From: Nonomuraea glycinis
GTDB lineage: Bacteria; Actinomycetota; Actinomycetes; Streptosporangiales; Streptosporangiaceae
Length of the DNA stretch: 64,000 nucleotides
Direction of reading: 5' to 3'
Assembly (NCBI RefSeq): GCF_014646515.1
Contig: NZ_BMNK01000005.1
Span: 1 to 64,000 of the forward strand
Shown here: positions 19,788 through 28,589 of the stretch, one piece after another
Numbering within the stretch: the first letter of the stretch is position 1
Layout of the letters: each line of letters opens with the position of its first letter
Translations under genes and position numbers: made by a program
Notes under the pieces: model-generated
What the model was told of the DNA's origin: nothing
Seen by the model: only the letters and a program-made list of their open reading frames with translations
The model's database searches: none

Positions 19788-19958
19788 ATGGGACGCATTC
19801 TTCTGATCATCGCAGCGGTCATCGCCGCCCTCTTCCTCCTCGGCCCCCTCCTGGGCTTCGTCTTCTCTCTACTCAAGTGGATCCTCATCATCGGCGCCAT
19901 CTTCGGCGTCGCGGTGCTCGGTGTGACGTTCCTGTCGACACGGGCTAAAAGGACATAG
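19788..19958 (+). CDS. Small two-helix membrane protein
   Basis: The 56-residue peptide MGRILLIIAAVIAALFLLGP... contains two hydrophobic helices (about 3-24 and 28-50) and ends in a basic ARTKR-like tail (RAKRT). GCAGG lies just before the ATG. Small hydrophobic proteins of this type are common and mostly uncharacterised in actinobacteria. It is divergent from the PknG operon across 136 bases. The function is unknown. Confidence 0.7.
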   Translation: MGRILLIIAAVIAALFLLGPLLGFVFSLLKWILIIGAIFGVAVLGVTFLSTRAKRT

Positions 19959-19990
19959 CGTCCCGGTGCATCCCGGCGCATAGTGGGTTG

Positions 19991-21265
19991 ATGGAGGCGC
20001 GGCCAGCGGTCGACGACGCTGCCCTCGGGCGCGAGGCGCTGTCCGTGCTCGAGGCGAACTGGACGGGATGCGCCACCGTGCCCGCGCCCGGCCTCTATCC
20101 CCACCAGTGGAGCTGGGACTCCGCGTTCGTGGTGATCGGGCTGGCCAGGCACCGCCCCGACCGGGCCCGCGCCGAGCTCCTCGGCCTCCTCCAGGGGCAG
20201 TGGGCGACCGGGATGCTGCCGCACATCGTCTTCCGCACCCCCGAGGCCTACTTCCCCGGCCCGTCCGTCTGGCGCTCACAGGACCACGAGTCCGCGCCGC
20301 CGGTGCTGACCTCAGGACTCACCGCGCCGCCGCTGCACGGGCTGGCCCTCTGGTGGCTCTACCGGCACACCGGCGACGTCGCCTTCGTCCGGCGGGTCTT
20401 CCCGGCCATCGCCGCCCAGCACGCCTACCTCGCCGCCGCCCGCGACCTCGGCGGCGGCGGCCTGGCCGCCATCGTGCACCCCTGGGAGTCCGGCATGGAC
20501 GACAGCCCCTCCTGGGACGAGCCGCTCGCCGCGCTCCCGGAGATCAGGTACGGCTACCGCAAGCTCGAGCCGGCCGAACGGCACCCGGACAGCGACCACG
20601 ACCGCTACGTCTGGCTCGCCCTGCGCTACCGCGACGCCGGCTACCGCGCCGAGTACCTGCGCGACGAGCACCCGTTCGCGATCGAGGACCCGATGTTCAA
20701 CGGGATCTGGCTCGCCTCCTGCCTGGCCATGGCCGAGCTCGCACCGCTGACCGGCGCCGACGGCAAACCGCACGCCGAGCAGGCCGAGCGCATCAGGCAC
20801 GCGCTGCTCGAACGGCTGTGGGACGGCTTCTTCTACGCGCGCGACCTGCGTACCGACAGACTGATCAAGGTCTGTACGGTGGGGGCGTTCGGCCCGCTGC
20901 TCGACCCCGGACTGGCCAGTGAGCACGTCAGCGCCGCCGTCGACCTGCTCGAATCGGCCAGGTTCATGGGCGCGACCGGCTATCCCGTGCCCAGCTGCGA
21001 GATCCGCGCGGCCACGTTCGACCGGACCCGCTACTGGCGCGGCCCCTCCTGGGTCAACACCAACTGGCTGCTGCGCCACGCGGCCACCGTGCACGCGCTC
21101 GAACCCCTGGGCCGGCAGCTCGCCAACGGCACGCTGCGGCTGGTGCGGCAGGCCGGGTTCCGCGAGTGCTTCGACCCGTTCGACGGCAGCGGCCGAGGCT
21201 GCCGGGACTTCTCCTGGAGTGCGGCGCTCACCCTCGACCTGCTCGCCGATAGCGTGGAGCTATGA
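19991..21265 (+). CDS. GH63-type glycosidase, related to glucosylglycerate/mannosylglycerate hydrolases
   Basis: The 424-residue protein has the alpha/alpha toroid sequence pattern of clan GH-G (YPHQWSWDSAF, RSQDHESAPPVLTSG, VHPWESGMDDSPSWD, YWRGPSWVNTNWLL, and ECFDPFDGSGRG before FSWSAAL). In this group the aspartate in the ESGMDDSP segment and the glutamate in the EXFDP segment are the expected catalytic acid and base. Family members hydrolyse glucosylglycerate, mannosylglycerate or related compatible solutes. The exact substrate is not fixed by sequence. There is no signal peptide, so it acts in the cytoplasm. ATG 19991 is preferred to the TTG just before it. The stop overlaps the next gene by ATGA. 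Confidence 0.82.
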   Translation: MEARPAVDDAALGREALSVLEANWTGCATVPAPGLYPHQWSWDSAFVVIGLARHRPDRARAELLGLLQGQWATGMLPHIVFRTPEAYFPGPSVWRSQDHESAPPVLTSGLTAPPLHGLALWWLYRHTGDVAFVRRVFPAIAAQHAYLAAARDLGGGGLAAIVHPWESGMDDSPSWDEPLAALPEIRYGYRKLEPAERHPDSDHDRYVWLALRYRDAGYRAEYLRDEHPFAIEDPMFNGIWLASCLAMAELAPLTGADGKPHAEQAERIRHALLERLWDGFFYARDLRTDRLIKVCTVGAFGPLLDPGLASEHVSAAVDLLESARFMGATGYPVPSCEIRAATFDRTRYWRGPSWVNTNWLLRHAATVHALEPLGRQLANGTLRLVRQAGFRECFDPFDGSGRGCRDFSWSAALTLDLLADSVEL

Positions 21266-21738
21266 AAGCCTTCCGCCGCCTGCCCGCCGACGTCCGCAAG
21301 TCTCTGGTCATGGTGCCGGGGGAGCGGGTGCTGACGTTCAGCCCGGCCGGGGACGACGGTTACGTGGTGGCCACGGACCAGGCGCTGTTCCTCGCCGACG
21401 GCACGCGGGTGCCGTACGAGACGATCGACAAGGCGTCCTGGGACGAAGAGGGACTGCGCCTGCTCACCACCGACGGCCAGAGCCACCGGGCGCTCGTGCC
21501 GGAGCCGCGGCTGCTGCCCGAGACCGTGCGCGAGCGGGTCAACGCCACCATCGTGGTGAACAAGCACGTGGACCTGCCCGGGCGTGGCGGGGTGCGGCTG
21601 GTGGCCAGGCGCCGCCCTTCGGGCGAGATGGTGGGCTGGACGCTCGTCTTCGACGACGGCCTCGACCCCGACGACCCGGGCCTGCGCGCCCTGGCCGAGC
21701 AGGCGCTGGAAGGACTGCGGCGCAGCATGGGCGTGTGA
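21262..21738 (+). CDS. Conserved hypothetical protein, possibly PH-like
   Basis: This 158-residue protein overlaps the glycosidase stop as ATGA and is therefore co-translated. The pattern of short strands (GERVLTFSPAG, DGYVVATDQALFLADG, VPYETIDKASWDE, LRLLTTDG) resembles PH-like small-protein domains. No catalytic residues are evident. I do not recognise a named family. No signal peptide or membrane segment is present. Confidence 0.7.
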   Translation: MKAFRRLPADVRKSLVMVPGERVLTFSPAGDDGYVVATDQALFLADGTRVPYETIDKASWDEEGLRLLTTDGQSHRALVPEPRLLPETVRERVNATIVVNKHVDLPGRGGVRLVARRRPSGEMVGWTLVFDDGLDPDDPGLRALAEQALEGLRRSMGV

Positions 21739-21763
21739 GAGACGACACGCCCATGCGCGCCGA

Positions 21764-22081
21764 TCAGTAAGGCATCTTGCTCTGCTGGGCGGTCTTCGGT
21801 TGGTCCGCCGTCTCCTCGGGCCAGCCCGTGCCGGCCTCCCCGTCGTGGCGGTGCCGATTCCTGAACGGCATCCGCTCCTGGAGCGGGCCCACCTTGGACC
21901 GCGCCGTCTCCCCGGCCTTCGACATCTGCGCGCCGACCACCCCCGCGGCCTCCTGCACCCTCGGGTTGTCGGCAACACGCTGTGCCGTCCGCTTGATCTG
22001 CTCGTATCGCTCACGGCCTGCCCGGCTGCCGAGCACATAGCCGACAGCCAGTCCCATGACGAATGGCATTCGATATCGCAT
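21764..22081 (-). CDS. YtxH-like small membrane-anchored protein
   Basis: The product has 105 residues from ATG 22081, preceded by GGAGGTG at ideal spacing. A short hydrophobic N terminus with a glycine zipper (FVMGLAVGYVLGSRAG) is followed by a charged helical region (RERYEQIKRTAQRV) and a hydrophilic tail, the layout of YtxH-type general stress proteins. It converges with the preceding gene over 25 bases. Confidence 0.72.
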   Translation of the reverse strand: MRYRMPFVMGLAVGYVLGSRAGRERYEQIKRTAQRVADNPRVQEAAGVVGAQMSKAGETARSKVGPLQERMPFRNRHRHDGEAGTGWPEETADQPKTAQQSKMPY

Positions 22082-22205
22082 GTTGCACCTCCGCTCCCAC
22101 GGCACTACCCGGATCACGATGCGACACGCACTCCACGAGTGCGCTAATCTATTCCTGCGCACGACGGACGGGGCCAAACCCCCGCCGATCAGCGCCATCG
22201 TACGA

Positions 22206-22280
22206 TCCCGCGTAGCTCAACGGCAGAGCAGCCGGCTGTTAACCGGCAGGTTAGAGGTTCGAGTCCTCTCGCGGGAGCCA
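22206..22280 (+). tRNA. tRNA-Asn (GTT)
   Basis: The acceptor arms TCCCGCG (22206-22212) and CGCGGGA (22270-22276) pair perfectly. The D arm reads GCTCAACGGCAGAGC. The anticodon loop CTGTTAA presents GTT, and the T arm contains GGTTCGAGTCC. The discriminator is G at 22277 and CCA is encoded at 22278-22280. Confidence 0.97.
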
Positions 22281-22284
22281 TGCT

Positions 22285-22317
22285 AAAGGCCCTCTCCCGA
22301 TTCGGGAGAGGGCCTTT
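22285..22317. terminator. Strong terminator after tRNA-Asn
   Basis: AAAGGCCCTCTCCCGA (22285-22300) and TCGGGAGAGGGCCTTT (22302-22317) form a perfect stem, symmetrical with A and T ends, so it can work in both directions. Confidence 0.93.
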
Positions 22318-22709
22318 GTGCTGTCCGGGGGTGCTGTCGCTCAGCACTCCGTCGGCGCTTCGTCGCCTACCGGCCCCCACGACGTCCCGCTCGCCGACCC
22401 CGGGCTGACTGATCCCCTTGACCGTCCCGGAAGTCAACGGCTGGTCGATCCACGCACCCTGGCTCGGCCTGACGTACCACCTGCGCTGGGCGAACCCATT
22501 CCTGGCAGGAATATGTGCCGTACCAAATAGGTATTTGAGGCATAGATCGGACTGCTGTTAGCGTCGTGCCAACGGTCCGTACGGCGCCCTCACGGATCAC
22601 CGACCGCTCTGCGAGATCAGGCGGCGTTCCCCTGAATCCGTCGAATCCTGGTCATATCAGCGTGCGCTGCCCACGGCAGTCGCTGACATCCTCACCGGAG
22701 GTAATTACC
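22318..22709 (+). other. Intergenic region before the catabolic cluster
   Basis: There is no complete gene. A stretch from about 22409 to 22520 reads TVPEVNGWSIHAPWLGLTYH in one frame with coding-like third positions but no good start, and may be a remnant peptide. The region holds a 15-bp palindrome (22498-22512, listed separately), CTGTTA at 22555-22560 as a possible part of a -10 box, and GGAGG at 22697-22701 serving the next gene. Confidence 0.4.
22498..22512. promoter_or_regulatory. LysR-type operator candidate upstream of the catabolic cluster
   Basis: ATTCC-TGGCA-GGAAT is a perfect interrupted palindrome containing the LysR T-N11-A pattern. The same palindrome, extended as CATTCC-N5-GGAATAYG, stands before lysR at 30786. 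If transcription starts near 22570, its centre lies near -65, the classical LysR recognition position. Confidence 0.6.
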
Positions 22710-23639
22710 ATGCGCGTGTTCGTCACCGGCGCGTCGGGATGGGTCGGCTCCGCGGTCGTCCCCGAGCTCATCGGAGCGGGGCACGAGGTCACCGGGCTTG
22801 CCCGGTCCGACGCGTCGGCCGCCGCCGTCGAGGCGCGGGGCGCCACCGTCGTCCGCGGGTCGGTCGAGGACCTCGACGTGCTGCGCGAGGCGGCTGCGGC
22901 GGCCGACGCCGTCGTTCACCTCGCCTTCCGGCACGACATCGCCTTCGCCGGGCGCTTCGACGACGCCGTCGCGTCGGACGTCGCCGCGATCGAGGCCCTG
23001 GGGTCGGGGCTGCCGTCCGGCGGGGCGATCGCCATCGCCGCGGGCATCCTCGGGCTCGCGCAGGACGGGGTGGTCCCCGCCACCGAGCGCGCCCTGCCCG
23101 CCCCGGGCGGAGTGAGCGAAGCGCGCAATCCTCCGAACGACGCCGTCTTCGCTCTCGCCGAGCACGGGCTGCGGCCGTCGGTCGTGCGACTGTCGCCGAC
23201 CGTCCACGGCGAGGGCGACGGCGGCTTCGTTTCCAGCCTCATCGACATCGCCCGCAAGCAGGGGGTCTCCGGCTACCCGGGCGACGGGGCATCGCGCTGG
23301 CCGACGGTGCACGTCCGCGACGCCGCGCGCCTGTTCCGGCTGGCGATCGAGGCGGCGCCGGCGGGATCCATGCTGCACGCCGTGGCCGACGAGGGCATCC
23401 CGGTGCGTGACATCGCCGCGGCCATCGGACGCCACCTCGACGTCCCGGTGCGCTCGATCCCGGCCGAGCAGGTCGACGAGCACTTCGGTTTCCTCGCGAT
23501 GTTCCTCCGCATCGACGGCCCGACCTCAAGCGCTCTCACCCGCGAGCTGACGGGCTGGGCGCCGCGCGAGCCGGGCCTGCTCGAGGATCTAAACCAGGGC
23601 CACTACTTCGCGTCCGGCGCGGGCGGCAAGTGGGGGTGA
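22710..23639 (+). CDS. NAD(P)-dependent epimerase/dehydratase (extended SDR)
   Basis: The 309-residue product has a clear GGAGG ribosome site. The Rossmann motif GASGWVGSAVV starts at residue 7, and DAVVHLAFRHD supplies the next conserved segment. The usual YxxxK catalytic pair is not obvious: the region around AIAAGILG and EARNPPNDAVFALAEHGL lacks a clear tyrosine. Atypical SDRs of this group (NmrA/epimerase-like) often modify or bind small molecules. It is the first gene behind the palindromic operator, so it is probably part of the same regulon. The substrate is unknown. Confidence 0.82.
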   Translation: MRVFVTGASGWVGSAVVPELIGAGHEVTGLARSDASAAAVEARGATVVRGSVEDLDVLREAAAAADAVVHLAFRHDIAFAGRFDDAVASDVAAIEALGSGLPSGGAIAIAAGILGLAQDGVVPATERALPAPGGVSEARNPPNDAVFALAEHGLRPSVVRLSPTVHGEGDGGFVSSLIDIARKQGVSGYPGDGASRWPTVHVRDAARLFRLAIEAAPAGSMLHAVADEGIPVRDIAAAIGRHLDVPVRSIPAEQVDEHFGFLAMFLRIDGPTSSALTRELTGWAPREPGLLEDLNQGHYFASGAGGKWG

Positions 23640-23740
23640 TCCCGACGCCGCCGGGGTACCCGTGCGTGACGCAGCGCGATGGAGATCGTGCTCGCCGGCG
23701 ATGCGAGCTGACCGAAACCCGATCGAACGGAGGCACGGAC

Positions 23741-24688
23741 ATGACCGGATTCCAGACCATTCTGGGTGAGCGGTCCTTCCTCGCGGGAGCACGCTGGCAA
23801 GGGGAACGGGTGTGGGCCACCGACTGCTACGCCTACGAAGTCGTCAGCGCCCTCGAGGACGGCTCCGACCAGCGTGTCGAGGCCACCGTCGAGGGCCAGC
23901 CGTCTGGCCTGGGGTTTCTGCCCGACGGGCGACTGCTGGTCGTCTCGATGCTCGACAACCGCATCCTGCGCAAGGAAGCTGACGGAACCCTGGTCACCCA
24001 CGCCGACCTCAACGGTCTGGCCGCGGGCGAGATCAACGACATGGCGGTCGACGCCCAGGGCCGCTGCTGGGTCGGCTGTTTCGGGTTCGACCTGACCAAC
24101 GGGGCGCAGTACGCGCCGGCACCCCTGATTCGGGTCGGCACCGACGGCACGGCGACGGTCGTGGCCGAGGGGCTGGCCTTTCCGAACGGCGCGATCTGCG
24201 ACGGGGAGACCCTGGTCGTCGCCGAGACCTTCGCAAGCCGGATCGCGACGTTCGACGTCACGAGCGACGGTTCCCTGGTCAACCGGCGGCTGTGGGCGAA
24301 GTTCGGGGAGGAGCCCAACGGCGACGGGCTCACCCGGCTGAGGGCGGCGGACGTTGCCGCCGACGGTCTGACCGAGCGCGATGAGGAGGGGGCGATCTGG
24401 GTCGCCGACCCCACCCACCGCCGGGCGCTGCGCGTTGCCGAGGGCGGCGAGGTGCTCGACGAGGTGGTGGTCGACGGTCTCGGCGTCTACGCCGTCGCGC
24501 TCGGCGGAGTCGACGGTCGCACCCTGTTCCTGACGGTGTCGCCGAACCAGCTCAAGCATGAACGGGCGCACACCCGCGACTCGATGCTGATCTCGCGGCG
24601 CGTGGACGTGCCGCTGGCATCGAGTTCGCCGCAGCCCGCGGCCGTCATCGAAGCGGAAGGGCTCCAGCATGGAATCGAGGTTCGATGA
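23741..24688 (+). CDS. SMP-30/gluconolactonase-like lactone hydrolase
   Basis: The 315-residue product starts at ATG 23741 behind CGGAGG. It has the six-bladed propeller pattern of SMP-30 lactonases: GLGFLPDGRLLVVSM, GEINDMAVDAQGRCWVG, GLAFPNGAICDG and EGAIWVADP. The metal-binding residues of the family are expected in the END/N-G-D positions (INDM, FPNG, WVAD). Such enzymes open sugar lactones or related cyclic esters. It overlaps the amidohydrolase start by ATGA. No signal peptide is visible, so the reaction is probably intracellular. Confidence 0.85.
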   Translation: MTGFQTILGERSFLAGARWQGERVWATDCYAYEVVSALEDGSDQRVEATVEGQPSGLGFLPDGRLLVVSMLDNRILRKEADGTLVTHADLNGLAAGEINDMAVDAQGRCWVGCFGFDLTNGAQYAPAPLIRVGTDGTATVVAEGLAFPNGAICDGETLVVAETFASRIATFDVTSDGSLVNRRLWAKFGEEPNGDGLTRLRAADVAADGLTERDEEGAIWVADPTHRRALRVAEGGEVLDEVVVDGLGVYAVALGGVDGRTLFLTVSPNQLKHERAHTRDSMLISRRVDVPLASSSPQPAAVIEAEGLQHGIEVR

Positions 24689-26121
24689 GCGCTGACGAGA
24701 ATGCGCGACCAGATCCGTCCGCCGAGCGCCGTCTCGAGGCCCTCCTCGAGCGGCACGCCGCCCGGGGTCCGGCGGAGGCGACGCCCCTGCAGATTCTCCT
24801 GCGAGGGGGATCGGTGCTGTCGATGGACAGTGACGTGGGCGACTTCGCCGTCGGCGACGTGCTGATCGTCGGGGACCGTATCGCCGAGGTAGGGGCCTCG
24901 ATCTCCGCGCCGGAGGCGGTCGTCATCGACGCGCGTGACCACATCGTCATGCCGGGCTTCTGTGACCCGCACATCCACTGCTGGGAGGGGTCACTCGGCC
25001 GGATCATCCCGGAGAACATCCCCCAGACGACCGAAGACGCCATCGGCGGGGCCCCGGTCTCGGGCCGCAGCTACATGTACGCCGCCCATCGGGCGTTCGC
25101 TCCGGCGTGTCGGCCCGAGGACATCCACGCGGGCACCCTGAACACCCTGCTGGCCGCACTCAACGGTGGGATCACCACGGTCGTCGACAACATGCACAAC
25201 GCCCGCTCGCCCGAGCACTCGGATGCCGGGGTCGAGGCGCTCCTCGCGTCCGGGATACGGGGTGTGCATGCCGTCGGACGCCCCCGCTCGGGCACCTGGG
25301 CCGGCACGTTTCCGGCGGATGCCCGGCGGCTGCGGGACCAGTACTTCCGCGGCGGCGACGACCTGTGCTCGATGCGTCTCTTCGCGACCGGTTTCGACGA
25401 GCTCACCGATCTCCTGCCTGTCCGCGAAGAACTCGATCTATGGTTCTCCTTCGACAGCGGAATCGAGAAGCAGGACCTCGCACAGTTGTACGCGGATGGA
25501 TCCCTCGATGGGCGGGAGGCGATCAATCACGCGAATTTCCTTTCCCCCGAGCAGCGGCAGATCGTGATCGACAACGGGGCGCAGGTCAATGTGTGTCCCC
25601 GTATCGAATCCCAATTCCGATACGGCCAGATTCCGTACAACGAATGGGTCGAGCAGGGCCTACGGCCGGGCCTGAGCAATGACAATCCGATGACCTACGC
25701 GATCGACATGTTCGCCGAGATGCGTGCGCTCTACCTGATGCAGCGGGTAGACCAGCACCGTTCCGGGAGCGCTTCGGCGACGCTGCGGGAGATCCTGCAG
25801 TCCGCCACGCAGCAGGGCGCGAACAACTGCGGCGTGGGAGATGTCGCAGGCTCCCTGACCCCGGGCAAGAAGGCCGACGTCATCCTCGTCGACACATCGG
25901 CGCCGCATTTGTTCCCTCGGAACAACGTGCCGACCACGGTCGTGCAGGGCGCCGGGGTGGAGTCCGTCACCGCCGTGCTGGTGAACGGCCGTGTCGTCAA
26001 GTGGGACGGCCGCCTGATCGGCGTCGACCTGGACGAGGTCCGGCGCCGGGTGCAGGCATCCCACGACTACCTGATCAAAGCAGTGAACTGGCCGCACGCC
26101 GCCGTCGACTTCGACGACTAG
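24685..26121 (+). CDS. Amidohydrolase-superfamily protein (chlorohydrolase/deaminase group)
   Basis: This 478-residue protein has the composite-domain start of TrzN/AtzB/SsnA-type hydrolases (LLRGGSVLSMDSDVGDF) and the metal motif HIH in GFCDPHIHCWEG at residues 96-98. INHANFLSPEQ supplies the later histidine and SNDNPMTYAIDM the metal aspartate. The central strand that normally ends with a metal histidine reads DLWFSFDSGIEKQ, without histidine, so the metal site is atypical. Family members deaminate or dechlorinate rings or hydrolyse amides. Its start overlaps the lactonase gene as ATGA. It is the likely entry enzyme of the cluster, but the substrate is not evident. Confidence 0.85.
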   Translation: MSADENARPDPSAERRLEALLERHAARGPAEATPLQILLRGGSVLSMDSDVGDFAVGDVLIVGDRIAEVGASISAPEAVVIDARDHIVMPGFCDPHIHCWEGSLGRIIPENIPQTTEDAIGGAPVSGRSYMYAAHRAFAPACRPEDIHAGTLNTLLAALNGGITTVVDNMHNARSPEHSDAGVEALLASGIRGVHAVGRPRSGTWAGTFPADARRLRDQYFRGGDDLCSMRLFATGFDELTDLLPVREELDLWFSFDSGIEKQDLAQLYADGSLDGREAINHANFLSPEQRQIVIDNGAQVNVCPRIESQFRYGQIPYNEWVEQGLRPGLSNDNPMTYAIDMFAEMRALYLMQRVDQHRSGSASATLREILQSATQQGANNCGVGDVAGSLTPGKKADVILVDTSAPHLFPRNNVPTTVVQGAGVESVTAVLVNGRVVKWDGRLIGVDLDEVRRRVQASHDYLIKAVNWPHAAVDFDD

Positions 26122-26201
26122 CGAAGCAGGCTGAATCCCCCCATCGTCTCGTGCGCCGCGGTCTGTCCCATCGCCACGCGCTCACAAAGGATGCCTTACT
26201 G

Positions 26202-27578
26202 ATGAGCCAGTCATCGTCGGCCATGGCCGAACGGAGGGCCAAGCGGAACATCCGCCTGGGATCCTTAGGCGCCGCCCTCGAATACTACGACTTCGTCGTC
26301 TACCTCTATCTGACGACCTTGATCGGCCAGGCCTTCTTCCCGGCGGGTATGTCGCCGACGATGAGGCTGGTCCAGACCCTCGCCATCTACTCGACCGGTC
26401 TCCTGATCAGGCCGATCGCCGGGATCCTCATCGCCAGGGTCGCCGACCGGGTCGGACGCAAGCGGCTGTTCATCCTGACCGTGGTCGTCATGTCTGTTTC
26501 CACGCTGCTCATCGGGCTGCTGCCGACCTACGACCAGATCGGCTGGCCCGCGCCGGTGCTGCTGTTGCTGCTGCGGGTCGCCCAAGGCTGTGCGGTGGGT
26601 GGGGAACTCCCCGCGGCCGCGGTCTTCGTCACCGAGCACGCCCGGCCGAACGGCGTCGCGCGGGCGGGCGCGTTCCAGCAGATGACGGCGTACAGCGGAT
26701 TCCTGCTCGGCGCGGGTGCGGCATTCGCGGCCGGCCTCGTGGCGACGCAGCTGACGCCGGACCTGCCCTCGCTCGCGTGGCGCCTTCCGTTCATCGCCGG
26801 CGGTCTGCTGGGGGTCGTGTCGATCTACCTGCGGCGCAGGATCGACGAGACGCCCGCGTTCGTGCGCGAGACCCTGGAGGACGGCAGGCGTCCGGCCGCT
26901 CCGGTCCGTGAGGTGCTCAGCAAGCATCGCCGCGCGGTCATGTACGCAGGACTCCTCGCCGTCGCCCTGACGCTGGTGAACGTCACCTACTTCAACTACT
27001 GGCCGACCTACCTGCAGACGGTCCTCGGCTACTCCTCGACGACGTCGCTGGTCATCAGCCTGGTCTCGATCGCGGGTGCGATGGCGTCCATGCCCGCCTG
27101 GGGTTACGTCGCCGACCGGTACGGCTGGAGCCGGATGCTGCTCTGGGCCGGGCTGTCGACCGCGGCGACCGCGGTGCTGCTGCTGGTGGTCCTTCCCACC
27201 CTGCCTCCGGATTCCGGACTCGCCGTGTGGATCCACCTGCCCGCGGCGCTGACGGCTGGTGGGATCCCGGCCTCCGTCCCGGGCATGGTCTCGGTGATCT
27301 TCCCGACCGAGGTGCGGCAGACCGGCTACTCGGTGCCGTACAACATCGTCATCGCGGTGCTCGGCGGCTTCCTCAACCTCATCCTGGTGTGGCTGGTGGC
27401 GAGCGTCGGTCACGGGGCGCCGATGTACGTCGTGCTGGTCGCGTGCGGCCTGACGATCGTCGCCGCCTTCGTCGTCCTGCGGGTCCGCATCTACCTCGGC
27501 CGAGGAGCCCGCCCGACCCAGGGCTTCTCGCAGGCCGATGCCCCCGCGGCCATCGGTGTCGCGGCGGAGACCGGATGA
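26202..27578 (+). CDS. MHS-type major facilitator (metabolite:proton symporter)
   Basis: The 458-residue product starts at ATG 26202. About 12 hydrophobic segments are present. Signature segments are GSLGAALEYYDFVVYLY in helix 1, the loop RVADRVGRKR, RVAQGCAVGGELPAAAVFV in helix 4 and SLAWRLPF. This is the metabolite:H+ symporter group (ProP, ShiA, KgtP relatives), which import organic acids, betaines or aromatic acids. Its position inside the catabolic cluster makes it the likely uptake system for the cluster's substrate, probably an anionic or zwitterionic compound. Confidence 0.9.
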   Translation: MSQSSSAMAERRAKRNIRLGSLGAALEYYDFVVYLYLTTLIGQAFFPAGMSPTMRLVQTLAIYSTGLLIRPIAGILIARVADRVGRKRLFILTVVVMSVSTLLIGLLPTYDQIGWPAPVLLLLLRVAQGCAVGGELPAAAVFVTEHARPNGVARAGAFQQMTAYSGFLLGAGAAFAAGLVATQLTPDLPSLAWRLPFIAGGLLGVVSIYLRRRIDETPAFVRETLEDGRRPAAPVREVLSKHRRAVMYAGLLAVALTLVNVTYFNYWPTYLQTVLGYSSTTSLVISLVSIAGAMASMPAWGYVADRYGWSRMLLWAGLSTAATAVLLLVVLPTLPPDSGLAVWIHLPAALTAGGIPASVPGMVSVIFPTEVRQTGYSVPYNIVIAVLGGFLNLILVWLVASVGHGAPMYVVLVACGLTIVAAFVVLRVRIYLGRGARPTQGFSQADAPAAIGVAAETG

Positions 27579-27624
27579 GCGGGCGGTCCCGGCGTGCTGA
27601 GTTCGGATTCGAAGGAGAGATGCC

Positions 27625-28563
27625 ATGAAGTGGGTCACCTACGAGGCGGGCGACGGCGTCCGCACCGGCGTGCTCGACGGCGGATCCGTCCGAGGGCTCG
27701 CCGCGGGCACGACCCTGGAGGGGCTGCTGACGACCGGCGGTCTCACCGAGGCGGGAGAGGACGCGTGGCGCGCGCCCGCGGAGGTCCACGAGCTGGCCGA
27801 GGTCCGGCTGCTCGCCCCGCTCCGTCGTCCGCCGTCGGTACGGGACGGGCTGTGCTTCCTCGATCACCTTCGCGGGTGCTACCGGGCACTCGGCCGGGAC
27901 GTCGAACTGGCCGAGGTGTGGTCGCGGAGCCCGGCCTTCTACTTCGCCAACGCGGACGCGATCGTCGGGCCGTACGATGACGTCCCGATCTCGCCGGGTT
28001 CCACGATGTTCGACCTCGAGCTCGAGCTGGGCGCCGTGATCGGGCGGGGCGGCCGCGACCTGCACCCGGACCGGGCCGAGGAGCACATCGCCGGCTTCAC
28101 TCTCTACAACGACTGGACCGCGCGCGACCACCAGGTCGTGGACATGGCCCAGGGCATCGGGATGGCCAAGAGCAAGGACAGCGCCATCACGCTGGGGCCG
28201 GCGCTGGTCACCGTCGACGAGCTCGAGCCGTACCGCCGCGACGGACGTCTGATGCTCGAGCTGTCCGCGACGGTCAACGGCGAGGAGCTGACCCGCGGCA
28301 CCCTCGCCCAGATGGACTGGACCTTCGGCGAACTCCTCGCCTACATCTCGCGGGGGACCGACCTCACGCCCGGGGCGGTGATCGGGTCCGGCACAGTTCC
28401 GGGTGGCTGCCTGCTCGAGCACGTCGACACCCCCGGGCTGGGGGATTTCAAGCGCTGGCTGCGGGCGGGAGACGTGGTGAGCCTCAGTGGGGTGGGGCTG
28501 GGCGAGACCCGGCAGACCGTGACGCAGGGGATCGACGTGATCCCGCTGCGAGCCGACGGCTGA
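27625..28563 (+). CDS. Fumarylacetoacetate hydrolase family protein
   Basis: The 312-residue product starts at ATG 27625 behind AAGGAGAG. The FAH fold is seen in FYFANADAIVGP, the metal ligands in DLELELGAVIG and FTLYNDWTARD, and the catalytic lysine segment in GMAKSKDSAITLGP. Enzymes of this family cleave or hydrate 2,4-dioxo or acylpyruvate compounds and decarboxylate 2-oxo-enoates. It therefore probably acts late in the pathway, producing small acids. It is preceded by the transporter gene after 46 bases and followed by the cupin gene after 26. Confidence 0.9.
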   Translation: MKWVTYEAGDGVRTGVLDGGSVRGLAAGTTLEGLLTTGGLTEAGEDAWRAPAEVHELAEVRLLAPLRRPPSVRDGLCFLDHLRGCYRALGRDVELAEVWSRSPAFYFANADAIVGPYDDVPISPGSTMFDLELELGAVIGRGGRDLHPDRAEEHIAGFTLYNDWTARDHQVVDMAQGIGMAKSKDSAITLGPALVTVDELEPYRRDGRLMLELSATVNGEELTRGTLAQMDWTFGELLAYISRGTDLTPGAVIGSGTVPGGCLLEHVDTPGLGDFKRWLRAGDVVSLSGVGLGETRQTVTQGIDVIPLRADG

Positions 28564-28589
28564 CCATGCCGATCAGGAAGGACACCTAG

